From: Ceratotherium simum simum
Taxonomy: Eukaryota; Chordata; Mammalia; Perissodactyla; Rhinocerotidae
Length of the DNA: 64,000 bases
Reading direction: 5' to 3'
NCBI RefSeq assembly: GCF_000283155.1
Contig: NW_004454175.1
Span: 8,530,909 to 8,594,908 of the forward strand
Of this stretch, positions 25,197 to 36,093 are shown piece by piece. The first letter of the stretch is position 1; each line of letters starts with the position of its first letter. The position numbers and the translations under genes are program-made. A model generated the notes under the pieces. The model had not been told where the DNA came from. It saw only the letters and a list, made by a program, of their open reading frames with translations, and searched no databases.

Positions 25197-25455
25197 TGAT
25201 AAAATTGAAATTTGAATAATCAATTTGATTAGTGGCTAATACATACAAATGCCAAATATGATGAAGGTTAGAATCTTAGCATAAGGGTCTGAATTTTCAA
25301 ATATTCCTCAAATTCTCAAAAAACAAATAAGCTAATAAAATGGAAATCTGAAGAATCAATTTGATCAATAAAAAGGCATTCTCATGTCAGTGTGGCTAAT
25401 ATATAAAAATGCGAAGTCTAAAAGTTAGAATCTTTGCATAAAGTCTGCATTTTCT
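25197..25455. repeat. Diverged direct duplication
   Basis: Two similar segments lie in tandem with a short spacer. 25197-25300 holds 'aatcaatttgatta', then 'gtggctaatacata', then 'ttagaatcttagcataa'. 25336-25455 holds 'aatcaatttgatca', then 'gtggctaatatata', then 'ttagaatctttgcataa'. The second has about 20 extra bases in the middle. It is non-coding and of unknown origin. Confidence 0.6.
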
Positions 25456-25489
25456 TGCCAAAGATGCATAACCTCACTCTAGTCATCAG

Positions 25490-25880
25490 TAAACATTGGA
25501 CAAATACACACTGAGAGACATTCTACAAAATAATCAGTACTCTTCTGAAATGTCAAGAGCATAAAAGACCAGGAAAGCCCAATGAACTGTCACAGACTGG
25601 AGGAAATGAAGGAAAAATAAAAACAAAATGTAATGTGGAATCCTGGATAAAATTCCGGAGGAAAGAAGGAACAATAATGGGAAAAATTGGTGAGATTCTA
25701 AGGGAGATTCTTAGCTTAGTTAATAATATTGAACTAACATTAATTTCTTTTTCCTGATCATTGTACTATAGGTATGTAAGATGTTAAAATTAGACAAAGC
25801 AGAATTAGGGATACAAAAGAGCTCTTGCAATTTTTCTATAAGTCTAAAATTTGCTCAAAGTAAAAAGTTAAAAACAAAAT
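25490..25880 (+). mobile_element. L1M 3' UTR fragment
   Basis: The order 'actgtcacagactggagg', 'aatgtggaatcctggat', 'attaatttctttttcctgat', 'gtatgtaagatgttaaaatt', 'tttctataagtctaaaattt' and a terminal 'aaaagttaaaaac' corresponds to a known old L1M 3' end. It carries no coding frame. Confidence 0.65.
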
Positions 25881-25899
25881 CAGGCATGAAAAAAATTTT

Positions 25900-28485
25900 T
25901 CTCTTCTTAGATGTCACAGTGTGACACCAAGGCAACAGGGTAAATGGAGAAAAGACCAGAAACTTTATTTTCATCCCAAAAAAAGAATCAGATATAATCC
26001 ACAAAATAAATTACCAAAAGCAGCTAAAACCAGGACAAAGTTGCACGGGAATAAGTGTAGCAGAAGCAATATTGAGGAAGCCAGCTTGGTGCTTCTGATA
26101 AGTTAGGGTCTCACGTTGGAGTGATAAAACTATCACCTTTCCATACAACAAGAAATTCTAGATCAGGAGACAACAAGATAGCGACTGAATAAACAGTAGC
26201 CACACAGTGGAGGAATGTGTAACAAATATACTTAGAATTCTAGTGGTGACAGTGCTCAGAAAATGTCAGCAAAAGTATGCTCTGAAGACACATCCTTCCA
26301 AGAGCACAGCCAGGAAAACTGACGTCTTGACATTTTGAGTAAATTAAGGGATCTGACACAGCACTGATAATAGAAATTCACTCTGAGAAATGGTAGGAAA
26401 GAGCAGAAAGACTGTCCAAATTGAGAACATGCACCAGAAAAAATATCATAAGTAGATGAAAATTTTGATTAAACATTTACCACAAACTTAAAAATCTTAA
26501 TAAAGCAATTGCTTCTATGAATATAAATCAGAAACCTGAAAAACAAGAATTCAAAGAGGATATGGTGAGAAAACCTAAAGAGCAAGAGGAAAACAGAAGA
26601 TGAAACATGATGTGATAGAGCTCGGGAACGAAAGGGATGATAAAAATAAATCCATCACAGAAATGAAAATAAACTTGAGAAGGAGGAATAAATCCTGTGA
26701 AAAATACAGTAAGAGACAATTAGGCTAAAAATGAAGTAAACAACATGAAAAGAAAAGAATTTAAAAGTTCAAAAGAATTAGAAAGAAAATATTTGATATA
26801 GAAGATAGGCAAAGGAGCTATATCATGCATACAACTGGAGTCCTGAGAAGATAAAACAAATACAATGGAAGAGAAGAAATATTTAAAGCTGTAATTCATA
26901 AAACATTTCTGAAAAAAAAATAGAGAGAGAATCTACATATTAAAAGGACACATTACACAGGAAAAATTAAACCAGACTGTTCAACAATATGGTCTATCCT
27001 AGCTTAGAGGCATTAACAAGAAAAAAAATAAAAGAATAATTTGTGAAGTGCAGGAAAAAGTTCAAATAACTTCTTGGGGAAAAAATTCAGGCTGGATTCA
27101 GATAACTGCAGAGTGTCCTACAATACTAGGAGATAGTGGAGCAATACTTACAAGATTCACAAGAAAACAAAGTGTGGCCTGAGGATTTTATATCCTGCCA
27201 GGCTGTCCTTCAAGTGTGAGGCGTCATACAACCAGTTTTTAACATAGACGAACACAGGGAATGTTGGTCTCATAGGCCTTCTTGAGCAAAATACTAAAGG
27301 ATGAACTTGACCCAAACAAGTCCAGGAAAACTACAGTGAAAAGACTGGAGACGAGGACTGAAATACATTTAACTGTAGAACTGACACAGAATATAAGTGA
27401 GGATAAGGACAAAGGATCAGAATGTAAATATTATATGCTCTGAAAATGTTGGTCATCTAGTGGTTAAGATTCGGTGCTCTCACTGCTACCGCCCAGGTTC
27501 GTTTCCCAGTCAGAGAAACACACCATCTGTCTGTCATTGTCATACTGTGGTAGCTGTGTGTTGCTGTGATGCTGAAAGCTATGTCACCAGTATTTCAAAT
27601 ACCAGCAGGGTCATATATTGTGGACAGGTTTCAGAGAAGTCTTCCAGACTAAGACTAGGAATAAGGACCTGTCTACTCACTTCTGGAAAAATTGGCCCTG
27701 AAAACCCTATGACTAGCGGCAGAGCATTGTTTGATCTAGCCCCGGAAGGTGAGAGGATGGTGCAAAGAGACTGGGCAAGGTTCCACTCTCCAGTACACAG
27801 GGTCTCTAGGAAGTCAGAATCCACTCGACGGTACTAATAACAACAACTGAAAATATAGAAATGATAAACTAATAAAAACAGAGAATGCATAAAGGAAAAA
27901 AGGTAGAGAGTAAATAAATTTGCTGATTGTTTTGTCTGTAATAGTTGGGAGTCAAAAATATTATTTGAAGCTGACAAATCAATTAACGGAAATATATGCA
28001 TATTTAACAATGTAAGGGTAAATACTAAGAAAGATAAATGTATTCGCTAATATCAGATGGTGGGAGAAAAGGAACGAACAAGAAGGAAGAGGAAACGTTT
28101 ATTTCATCATTTCTCTTAGTAGGATTGATACTATAGGGCTAAGGGTATAACACACAGTTATATTCATTAAGGCAACCACTAGGGGGAAATAAACCTTCTT
28201 AATTGTCGGAAGACATACAAAGAATAAAAAGCAAAGATAACAGACTACATAGTAAAAGTTTTCAAATGTGTAAAAAATGGAGGAACATTATGATTCTGTG
28301 TACGTTTCTTTGCACATGCATACAGAAACTCTGGAAGGATATATAAGAAACTGAGAAAGGTGGTTGCCTGTATGAGGAGAGGGGTGGGAAGAAGAATAGA
28401 GGGTAGGACTGGGCATATGGCAAAAGGACAGTATAGACTTTTCACTGTATTTTTTATTTAATTTAATTTAATTTTAGTATTTCTT
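25900..28485 (+). mobile_element. HAL1-like half-LINE, split by a SINE
   Basis: This is an A-rich plus-strand element with an ORF1-like but RT-less layout. Signs include 'gccagcttggtgcttctgat', 'acaagatagcgact', the A-rich coding-like stretch at 26400-27000, 'atatcctgccaggctgtcc' near 27190 and a 3' end with 'tctggaaggatatataagaa' and 'gtggttgcctgta' at 28330-28480. HAL1 elements encode only an ORF1-type RNA-binding protein. Here the frame is destroyed; the longest piece is 61 codons at 25921-26106. The SINE at 27449-27846 lies inside it. Confidence 0.6.
27449..27846 (+). mobile_element. tRNA-derived SINE with RTE/BovB-type tail
   Basis: The head resembles a tRNA: an A-box-like stretch near 'tctagtggttaagattcgg' and a B box, GGTTCGTTTCC (27496-27506). 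The body has 'gtatttcaaataccagcagg' and 'ctgaaaaccctatgactag', phrases I associate with the 5' region of RTE-clade LINEs. The 3' end has 'aatccactcgacggtact' followed by AAC repeats, the type of end recognised by RTE/BovB reverse transcriptase. Short direct repeats starting CTGAAAAT flank it (27440 and 27847). It was therefore probably mobilised by an RTE LINE, not L1. The 146-codon frame over it is incidental. Confidence 0.65.
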
Positions 28486-29094
28486 AATCAAAAAATGAAA
28501 TAAAATATAATGTAAAAGTATATTCAATCATTAAAAACTAGGCCCGTTTTCTATCCGTTTTCATATCATAGTTAAGCTATTCCCAATATTTTATAACTAA
28601 TGTAAAATTAAAGTGATTATTTATTAGATATTTTTCCAAAACTTTGGGTATTTCAACATTTTCTCAAGAAAGCAGATGTAAATTGAAATATTTTAACCAA
28701 GAGCAAATTCCTAATCAAAATGAGTTAATTGGGTTTATTAATAACAGATTCTAAAAGTTAATTATTATGATGAGCAAGGAGGAGATGAATTATAATTAAC
28801 AATTTATTATAGTTCTATATTCTGAGAATACCATTAGTCTTCTTTCACACCCTCATATAATGAGTTAATTTTACTAGTCTGAATAATGACCTTTGCAAAG
28901 TTTTTCTGAGGTAAGAAAACAATTTTATTATTTTCAAGTAACATTTTTACTGTTACTCTTCTTAGACAGACATGATAATCATTGGGAAATTTTAGCACTT
29001 TAGTATAGCTGCTATTCAGGGTATATGAAACAATATATGTCTTCGCAATTGACATTTTAAAAAATCTTCAATTGTCAGAAGATGTAACTGCACA
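28486..29094. other. Unassigned AT-rich interval
   Basis: No gene or confident repeat was found. The 73-codon minus-strand frame at 28834-29055 has no domain. Confidence 0.4.
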
Positions 29095-29191
29095 TTTTCC
29101 TAATTTTCTATGAAAGAATAGAATATCTACACGTTTTCCTAATTTTCTATGAAAGAATAGAATTTCTGCACATTTTCCTGATTTTCTATGG
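29095..29191 (+). repeat. 39-bp tandem repeat, about 2.5 copies
   Basis: Units begin TTTTCCTAATTTTCTATG at 29095 and 29134, and a third, partial unit (TTTTCCTGATTTTCTATG) starts at 29173. The first two differ at only a few bases. It is non-coding. Confidence 0.9.
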
Positions 29192-29590
29192 CCTGCATCC
29201 TAAGATCATCTGAAGTCTATCGTTTGAAGTCACTATAAAAACTATTTCTTTCCTAAGCAATTGCATTTAATCCAATTAATAAGATAAAGACAAGACCTAT
29301 ATGAAAAAAGTTTTCATGCTAATAGGCTTTATGGAACAAACTTATCTGTTATTGCTAAAAAAGAGCACACTCTTCAGCAGAGCCTACAGATGATAAGGGG
29401 TCCTAACATATGAAATTATTTTTAGACAAAAAATTATTTCTTTTATTTTTGCTTGGCTAAATGATAAATTATATAACATAATGAGAAATATTTGGAGCTT
29501 AACACTACAGAACTGTACAACCCAGAACACTTGCAAGATCATGTGATGGAAAAATATAAGGGAGAAAACCAAAGAGTATATCTCCTGCTG
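29192..29590. other. Unassigned AT-rich interval
   Basis: I see no gene or repeat here. Confidence 0.4.
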
Positions 29591-29965
29591 AATCCAGGAG
29601 TTTAAACAGTGTCATCAGGACTCTGTTCTCTTGCCTCCTTAACTTTGGCTCTGCTTGCCTCTGCTTTGCTTCAAATCAGACAAGATTTGTCTGTGTGGCA
29701 GCAAAATGGTTGCAGGTATCCCTAAAACCATACGGATTATAGAAGTCAGAAAACTGGAGGACTCGAAATCTCCCAGTTTGATTTACATGCTCATCCCTGT
29801 AGCAACCACTGAGGTTGCTGAGGATCAGGGAGATGCAGTGCTCCGATTGGTCAGGCCTGGACCTTAAGCTAGGAAGGATTGGGAAACATGACCTGGCCAG
29901 GCCTAGCTAATGGTTATGAAATGGGAAAAGAGGTGGCTCCCTAAAAGAGAGGTTCTGAAGAAGTT
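29591..29965. mobile_element. Probable ancient interspersed repeat, family unresolved
   Basis: This segment is GC-richer than its surroundings. Phrases such as 'ggcagcaaaatggttgcag', 'tgctccgattggtcaggcct' and 'aggtggctccctaaaaga' look like an old mammalian interspersed repeat. I cannot name the family or its ends. The 70-codon frame at 29655-29867 is not a recognisable protein. Confidence 0.35.
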
Positions 29966-30579
29966 TATCTATATATTTTTCTTTTCACTTATATCTGATG
30001 TTAAGATATCAAACCCAGTGGAATGAGCTTTAGAAGTTCTGAAAAAGGTTTCTTTGAAGCTTTTCATATTCATATGTTAGAACCCTGTGTTGTTTTAGGG
30101 AACATCGTCTGGTCTCAGTCCTGGAAATTGGGTCTTCCAATGGCACTTTTGACTTTCTAGTGGCATCCATTACTTCCCCTAATCTGCTCACTATATGCCT
30201 CCCACTTCTATAGGCAGAAACAAGTGATACAAGTTGGCCAACCTTAAACCAAATCTTAGAGACAAGCACATGCCCAAGCATGGAAGATCAAAAAGTTACA
30301 AGAGGGCTGATGCCTGTCATTTCTCTCCATCCACACCCTCCTCTTGGAGAATGCGCCTTCCCCTGCAGCCCTACAGGCCAGACAGTCCTACTCTTTGCCT
30401 TAGCTCTTCAGGCCCCAGGCCAACGACTGCTGAGTCCTGGCCCTCCAAGAATCCAAGTCCTTCTTAATTCCTGGCTATTTGCTGCTGCTCCTCCAGCTCC
30501 ATCTTAAGACTTCAGATGTAATTACAGTTACAGCACATTCATATACTTGAAACCGCTTTTGAAGTCTGTATAATTCTCA

Positions 30580-30680
30580 CTTCATAGAGATTAAAAATTG
30601 GTGCTCAGAGACATTAATTAATTAATTGCCTAGACTGACAGGGAAGTATTGAGGCAGGTCTTCTGCCTAGGTCTTATGTT
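30580..30680 (-). mobile_element. Possible MIR fragment
   Basis: The order 'gattaaaaattggtgctcag', then 'attgcctagactgacaggga', then 'tgaggcaggtcttctgcct' loosely matches the antisense MIR core. It is weak. Confidence 0.35.
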
Positions 30681-31558
30681 TTTTCTCCCCTATACCAGCT
30701 TCCAGGTTCTCTCTGGGTCTGTCTCATCATATGCCTGGCCCTGGGTACTGCTCTCAGTTCTACCCTGTCTTTTCTGATCTTGCCTTCTCATCTCAGCTTC
30801 CTCCCCAACCCTCATACACTACATAACTTTCTTCCTAATACTTTTACTCTAAAGCAAACAGTACTATTTTGGTAGCAAATTTTATGGGTTTTTTTGGGTT
30901 ATTTTTTTTCAAGTAATTAAAGTAATGTCAGAATGGAAAAGAGGATTAATGAAAGAAAGAGACAGATCTCTCATCAGGACCATCAGTGTTCCTCCTTCTC
31001 ATCCTCACAGAGAGAAAGAACAGGTTTGAAAACGGCAGTCTAGAAACAGTGGCTACTCTTCAAGGAGACATTAAGATGAAAGGAAATAAGAGACTGTGTC
31101 AGATTTTTAAAGGAGAGAGTTTACATGAAGGAAACTTTGGCACATCTGAGAAAGTATAGAAAAATACAAGGTTGCAATTTATTTGCAATATATTTAAACT
31201 TCTTATTTTGATTGCTTGTTAAATCAGACTGGGAATTCAGCCAACTCCCATTGACTTACACAACGAAAATTCTTTCCTTAGCTTATTATGGATGATAAAC
31301 AAATGCTGATGACCGATCTGTTATAATTCTCCCTTTCATTTAACTGCTCAGAAGTCTATAGTTTGCCTAGAGTAAGTCAATGTTATTCAAAAGCCTAATG
31401 GTCATATTTAATTTATGTCAAGTCAGAGATACTTTCTCTCTAATCAGTGATTACACAAAAAAAATCTTGTAACAAGCTTCTACACCTGAGGATTCACCAA
31501 CCACCAAATAGTCTTAAATGTGGGCTTTTCCTCCTGATTTCTCAAGGTCAGAGTAATA
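30681..31558. other. Unassigned interval without gene
   Basis: No gene was recognised. The first 150 bases are pyrimidine-rich and the rest is AT-rich. Confidence 0.4.
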
Positions 31559-31824
31559 AGGATATGTATAAGAATATATGTATATATCCTATATAGATAT
31601 AAAATAAGGATGTATATATATCCTTATATATATATCTATATCCATATTGATATTAGCAGATATATGTATACATAGATATATATAAGGATCTTTATATACA
31701 TGTATCTCCTTATATATATCTCCATATATATAAATCTTATTATATCTCCTTAAATTTATGTAACTATCTCTATATATATCCTTATATATATTCTTTTATA
31801 TCTATATCCAAATATATATATAAA
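31559..31824. repeat. AT-rich palindromic minisatellite
   Basis: This is a run of almost pure A/T built around variants of TATATATCCTTATATATATC and its complement (AAGGATATATA). Because CCTTA and TAAGG forms alternate, much of it can pair with itself. It is non-coding, and it resembles AT-rich fragile or cruciform-forming tracts. Confidence 0.85.
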
Positions 31825-32069
31825 ACCATCTATGAAACCCAAAGTGGTTATTAGATCCAAACCACAGAGTTTAGGGTGGTGGTTTCCAGAACTAATGGAT
31901 CAAAAAGTAATTCAGTAATGGATTGTGGGAAAAGCCTAAACACAATTAAATAAATAAGAAGTTGGACCCTGTAAACCTGCATGTGTAATCCTTCATGTAA
32001 GGAATTTATACCATTGACTGGCAATGGGCCATGTAATGAGCAAACAGGATATTGTTCCAAGGAAAGGAA

Positions 32070-32245
32070 GTAGGCTCCACACTCACTAACTGTTAAGCAA
32101 GCTCCTTAAACTTACTGAGCCTGTTTCCTCATTTGTAACATAAGGATAACAGCATGACTTACTACAATGGAATGTTGTGAGGGTTTAACAGTACAGTGCC
32201 TGTAGAGCACTTGGCACATGCATTGATGTGCTCAATAGAAAAAAA
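32070..32245 (+). mobile_element. MIR SINE
   Basis: Ordered MIR core features are clear: 'ctgagcctgtttcctcattt', 'gtaacataaggataacag', 'ggaatgttgtgagggttta', 'gagcacttggcaca' and 'gtgctcaataga'. It is an ancient, non-coding tRNA-derived SINE. Confidence 0.8.
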
Positions 32246-32419
32246 AAAAAAGAATTGAGTTCAAACATTCATCAGGTTTGGAATCAAATGCAATGCCTTT
32301 CTATACAGTAAAAGACTCTAGCAAAACTCTATATTATTAGATAATAATTATAAATCTTACAAGTGCAAGTTGTTTTATACTTCACAAAGTATACCATATA
32401 GTGTGGAATGAGATACTGA

Positions 32420-32605
32420 ACCAAAAGATTGAGGTTCTAATGCCAATTTTGCTGGAATTACTATGTCTCTGATCTTCGCCACGACAATCTCTCTGAGACT
32501 CATTTTCACGTCTCTGAGTGGGAAGAATACAACCAGCTTCAGAGGGTTGTGGTGATGATTAACTGTGACAAGGCAGGAAGCATAAGTGGCAGCGTGACTA
32601 GCACA
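32420..32605 (+). mobile_element. MIR SINE
   Basis: A second MIR copy: 'gattgaggttctaatgcca', 'ctctgagactcattttcac', 'agtgggaagaatacaacca' and 'ggttgtggtgatgattaact' keep the MIR order. Confidence 0.7.
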
Positions 32606-35600
32606 TGGTTTCTTCTTCTTTCCCAGTCCTATTTAAGACACAAGCAAGGCTAGTGACACTCACCAAAATGTTTGAACATGAATGGATTCTAAAATAAGAA
32701 AAATTATATGAACATATACATTTGAAAGATAAATAATAGTATTAAATTATTTCAACTTTCAAAAGCATAATAACTTGAAATAGCATAAATCATTTCCTAC
32801 ATCCTCAGGCAGACCCACATCTTCCACATTTTTGCAACTGATTTCTGTTATAGATTGTTGTTTTAGTGTAAGTATTCCTTTTTGCCTGATGAAATATTAT
32901 TTCTTTGGGGTATTCATTCTAATAAAATTGTCACTTATCATAAAATCATCACTGCCAATTTATTTCTTTTCACATTTTCTTCATCTGTACAAAGCCACAC
33001 AAGCATGGTTGGCATTTCTTATTCAAAACACATCAATAATATTAGAGACCAGGGTACACTTATCTTTTTTCTGTCAAATTGAAGTCAACTGTTATACTAT
33101 TTGGAATATTAATGGAGAGCATGTCAGATATTCAAATAATAGTGGAACAATATTTATCAAAATCATTATGCTCAGGAAAAAAATCCTGGATGTTGAAAGT
33201 AAATAAAACATGAAATTTTTCTCAGATATCTTTATTTGTCTTCAATTCCTAATGAAAAGAAAAAAATTAATATATAGCCGGTACTGAACAAAATATGCTA
33301 AATCCAAGTACAAGGTAATCAGAATTATTAATGTGACAGAGTAAAACAGTAAAAGTTATGCCAGCTTCTTGTCCCATAGTTCAGAGAAATCCATGTTTCA
33401 AATATTATCTCTCTCTTAACAAGGTAAATTATTATTCATCTTAATGTCATCCACAAGTAAAGAACTTGCCTAAAATAAATTTTCTCTTTTTCTAAATATG
33501 CTGAATTAGTGATTCATATCTTCCCTATTTAGGGAATAAAATGTCGTGTTTCAGTTAAAAATAATTTCTGATAGGCCACTTGAGGATATAAAATATACGT
33601 AAATGAGAGGGAATAGTGTAAAAAAGAAAAAAAGCCTTCAGCCACTCTTGTGTGTAATTAGGTGAATAAGAATATAGGTCAGAATGGTCATGGATAATTA
33701 CAGTAATAATTAAGCAAAGTCACCTAAAATGTATAATTTCCAAGTCAGTGAAACATAAGTGTAACCCAATTAAATGTTGTGACGCAGCTGAAGAAATTAT
33801 GTATTAATCAGAAAGAAACACTGATCAGCTACAAAATCTTAGAACAGTCTTTTATAAACAATAGCAGTGTCTACCCAGATTGTGGGAAGAAAAAAATAGG
33901 AAATTTAGATGTCAGGCTTTCTGGTAATAAAATTCATTTCCGTATAGGTTTACATGGAGAAAAGGCAGATTCTGGCCATGCTCGTAGGAGAATTCCAGTT
34001 CTTATTGTAGATATAATGGCAAAGTAATAAATTGGCACTCTCGTTTTATACATTAGCTTTAAGAGTTTTTGTTTGTTTGTTTGTTTTAAGTTGAACTCAA
34101 CTCTGTAACTGACTGAATTAGGAGTTTAAGCCTGTCCAGCTAAGGACCATGGCAAATCCTCAAAGTGCTTCCACTCCATGAGGCCTCTTCTCTGGGAGAC
34201 AGCAGCTGTATGATCTCACCCTTGGCCTTGCGACTTTCCATGTGCTCTGTTAGAATTATGCTCCCACAGATAAGGGAATATGACAATATAGATTCACTAA
34301 TGGATGGATTAGCAGTTTTCAAGATGAGAATTTATTTCCAATCTCTTTCCAATAGAAGATGGTTAGATTAGATTGCATGTTTTTCCAGAACATCTTATTT
34401 CTGGACACAAATAACATTACATAATTTGTCATTTTTCTTCTGGCATCTTTATGAATGTGCTTTGTTTTTATAATGTGCCAAGATCCTCCTGGAATTTAAC
34501 TTAAGAGTCACTGAGATAATCTGGCAGCCTCTGCAGGGATAGAATTAGGTAATTTAAGGAAAGACATGTCACCTTCTTCTGAGAAGGAAAGGATTTAAAT
34601 CCAACACTATCTGGTTCTAAAACTCTTTCATTAATGTGTGGCCATTAGAGATACTATGGCATAAATCATCTTGGGTGGGTACAATTTCAGAATCATTTAC
34701 TCTAATTCAATTCAGGACAAAGAACATCTATAGATCAAATGACTTTCCAAACCCAAATTACACAGTGAGTTGAAAAGAAAATGTCGAGTTATGAGCTAAG
34801 AAGATGCCTCTATGTGCTTATTGTGATATTCTGAGCCTTGGGAGTAATGACCCTCATTTCTAATAAGATGATAATCCAGTTTTTGGAGTCAGCATCAGAG
34901 CTCTGATTCAGATAAGCAGAACAAAAACATCAAGACCTCACAATGTGAGGCGAGAGCTTAAGCAGACTCAGTAATAACAAGAAGTTCAGGCAAGGCAGTT
35001 AAAGCCTATTACCAGTTGCAATTACTTTAAACAAACAAACAACACAAAAAGGAGCTTGATATCTGCAATGTGGAGACATGGGGGCAAATCATATCTTCTT
35101 CAGCCACATCTATACAAGAAAAGTGATGATATCCAATTTATTGATGCTTGTTATCAGAGCTGATATCAGAAGCAAGTTAAATAATGTGTTTGAAAGTACT
35201 ACATAAATATGACAGATTATGACTACCAGGTGAAGAGTGTGAGGGCAAGTGTTGGTGTCAGGAGAGTCTAATAAGGTGTGTCCTTATAGATAGGTGGGGA
35301 AACACTGCAATGGGAATGTAGAATGGAGGAACTGTACAATACAGGTAAGCAGCAGCAGATAACATAGCCCCCTCTAGTGGCCTGTAGTTCACCTGAAACT
35401 ACCGTCTCCAGGTATAGAAAGGTAAAATAGGATTCAAGTTACTTGGGGAGGAATTGGGTAGCAGGAAGTTTACCAAGATAAGATCCAGACATATGGAAAA
35501 AATTTCAGTACCCACTTTCTAGAAATGGGGTATGTGATGGGAACTTTGTGCAACACAAGTTATTAGCACTAAAAGCAAAGTCAGAACAGGAAAAGCAGCA

Positions 35601-36082
35601 GTGATCTATTCCTAAGACTTCAGTTCCCCTTGGTCAGGTCGGGAAAAGTTGACCCTACAGATGGAAATAAAATATCAGCTGTAAAGAGTAGAGAGATTCA
35701 GGAAGCTAAAGAGGTTTTTACACAAGGGCCGATAAACCAAACTAATGAGGCAACACTTATTCAACCACAAAATGGTGTTCAAGAGAGACATCTATCTGCT
35801 GCCAGCAAAAGATCCTGGGTCTATCCAGAGGTTTTAAATGCACATAGCTTTTTAGGTACCAGGCAGGTGAGGTATGACAGTGGGAGAATGTGAGCATTGT
35901 TAGGATTTAGAATGGAATAGCTTAAATGAAGTCAAATTCATATTTTTTAAAGCCTACTGACAAAAAAAATGGTCTTTAAGTTAAATTAAACCCCAAGTGA
36001 CCATATTCTTACTATCACCTAACCACAGAATGGCCCAGGGAAGAGGGCAGAGATATAGATAGTATGATATCTTCATTAATAT
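32606..36082. other. Unassigned interval without gene
   Basis: I recognise no gene in these 3.5 kb. Overlapping frames at 32832-33206 and 32882-33082 and an 87-codon frame at 35630-35893 carry no known domain and lack a splice or codon pattern that I could defend. Repeats too old for recognition by eye may be present. Confidence 0.4.
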
Positions 36083-36093
36083 TAAAGGATTTT

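Noticed and set aside
27397..27837. 146-codon plus-strand frame resembling a small Cys/Ser-rich protein
   Set aside because: It coincides with the tRNA/RTE-type SINE and is a by-product of that repeat.
29095..29191. Regular 39-bp spaced repeats as a CRISPR-like array
   Set aside because: They are direct tandem units without distinct spacers, in a mammalian genome.
30234..30507. Two overlapping GC-richer frames that might be an exon
   Set aside because: The frames compete with each other, are proline/serine-rich without a domain, and I see no defensible splice signals.
32832..33206. 124-codon frame in unassigned sequence
   Set aside because: AT-driven Phe/Ile/Ser-rich translation with a second overlapping frame and no domain.
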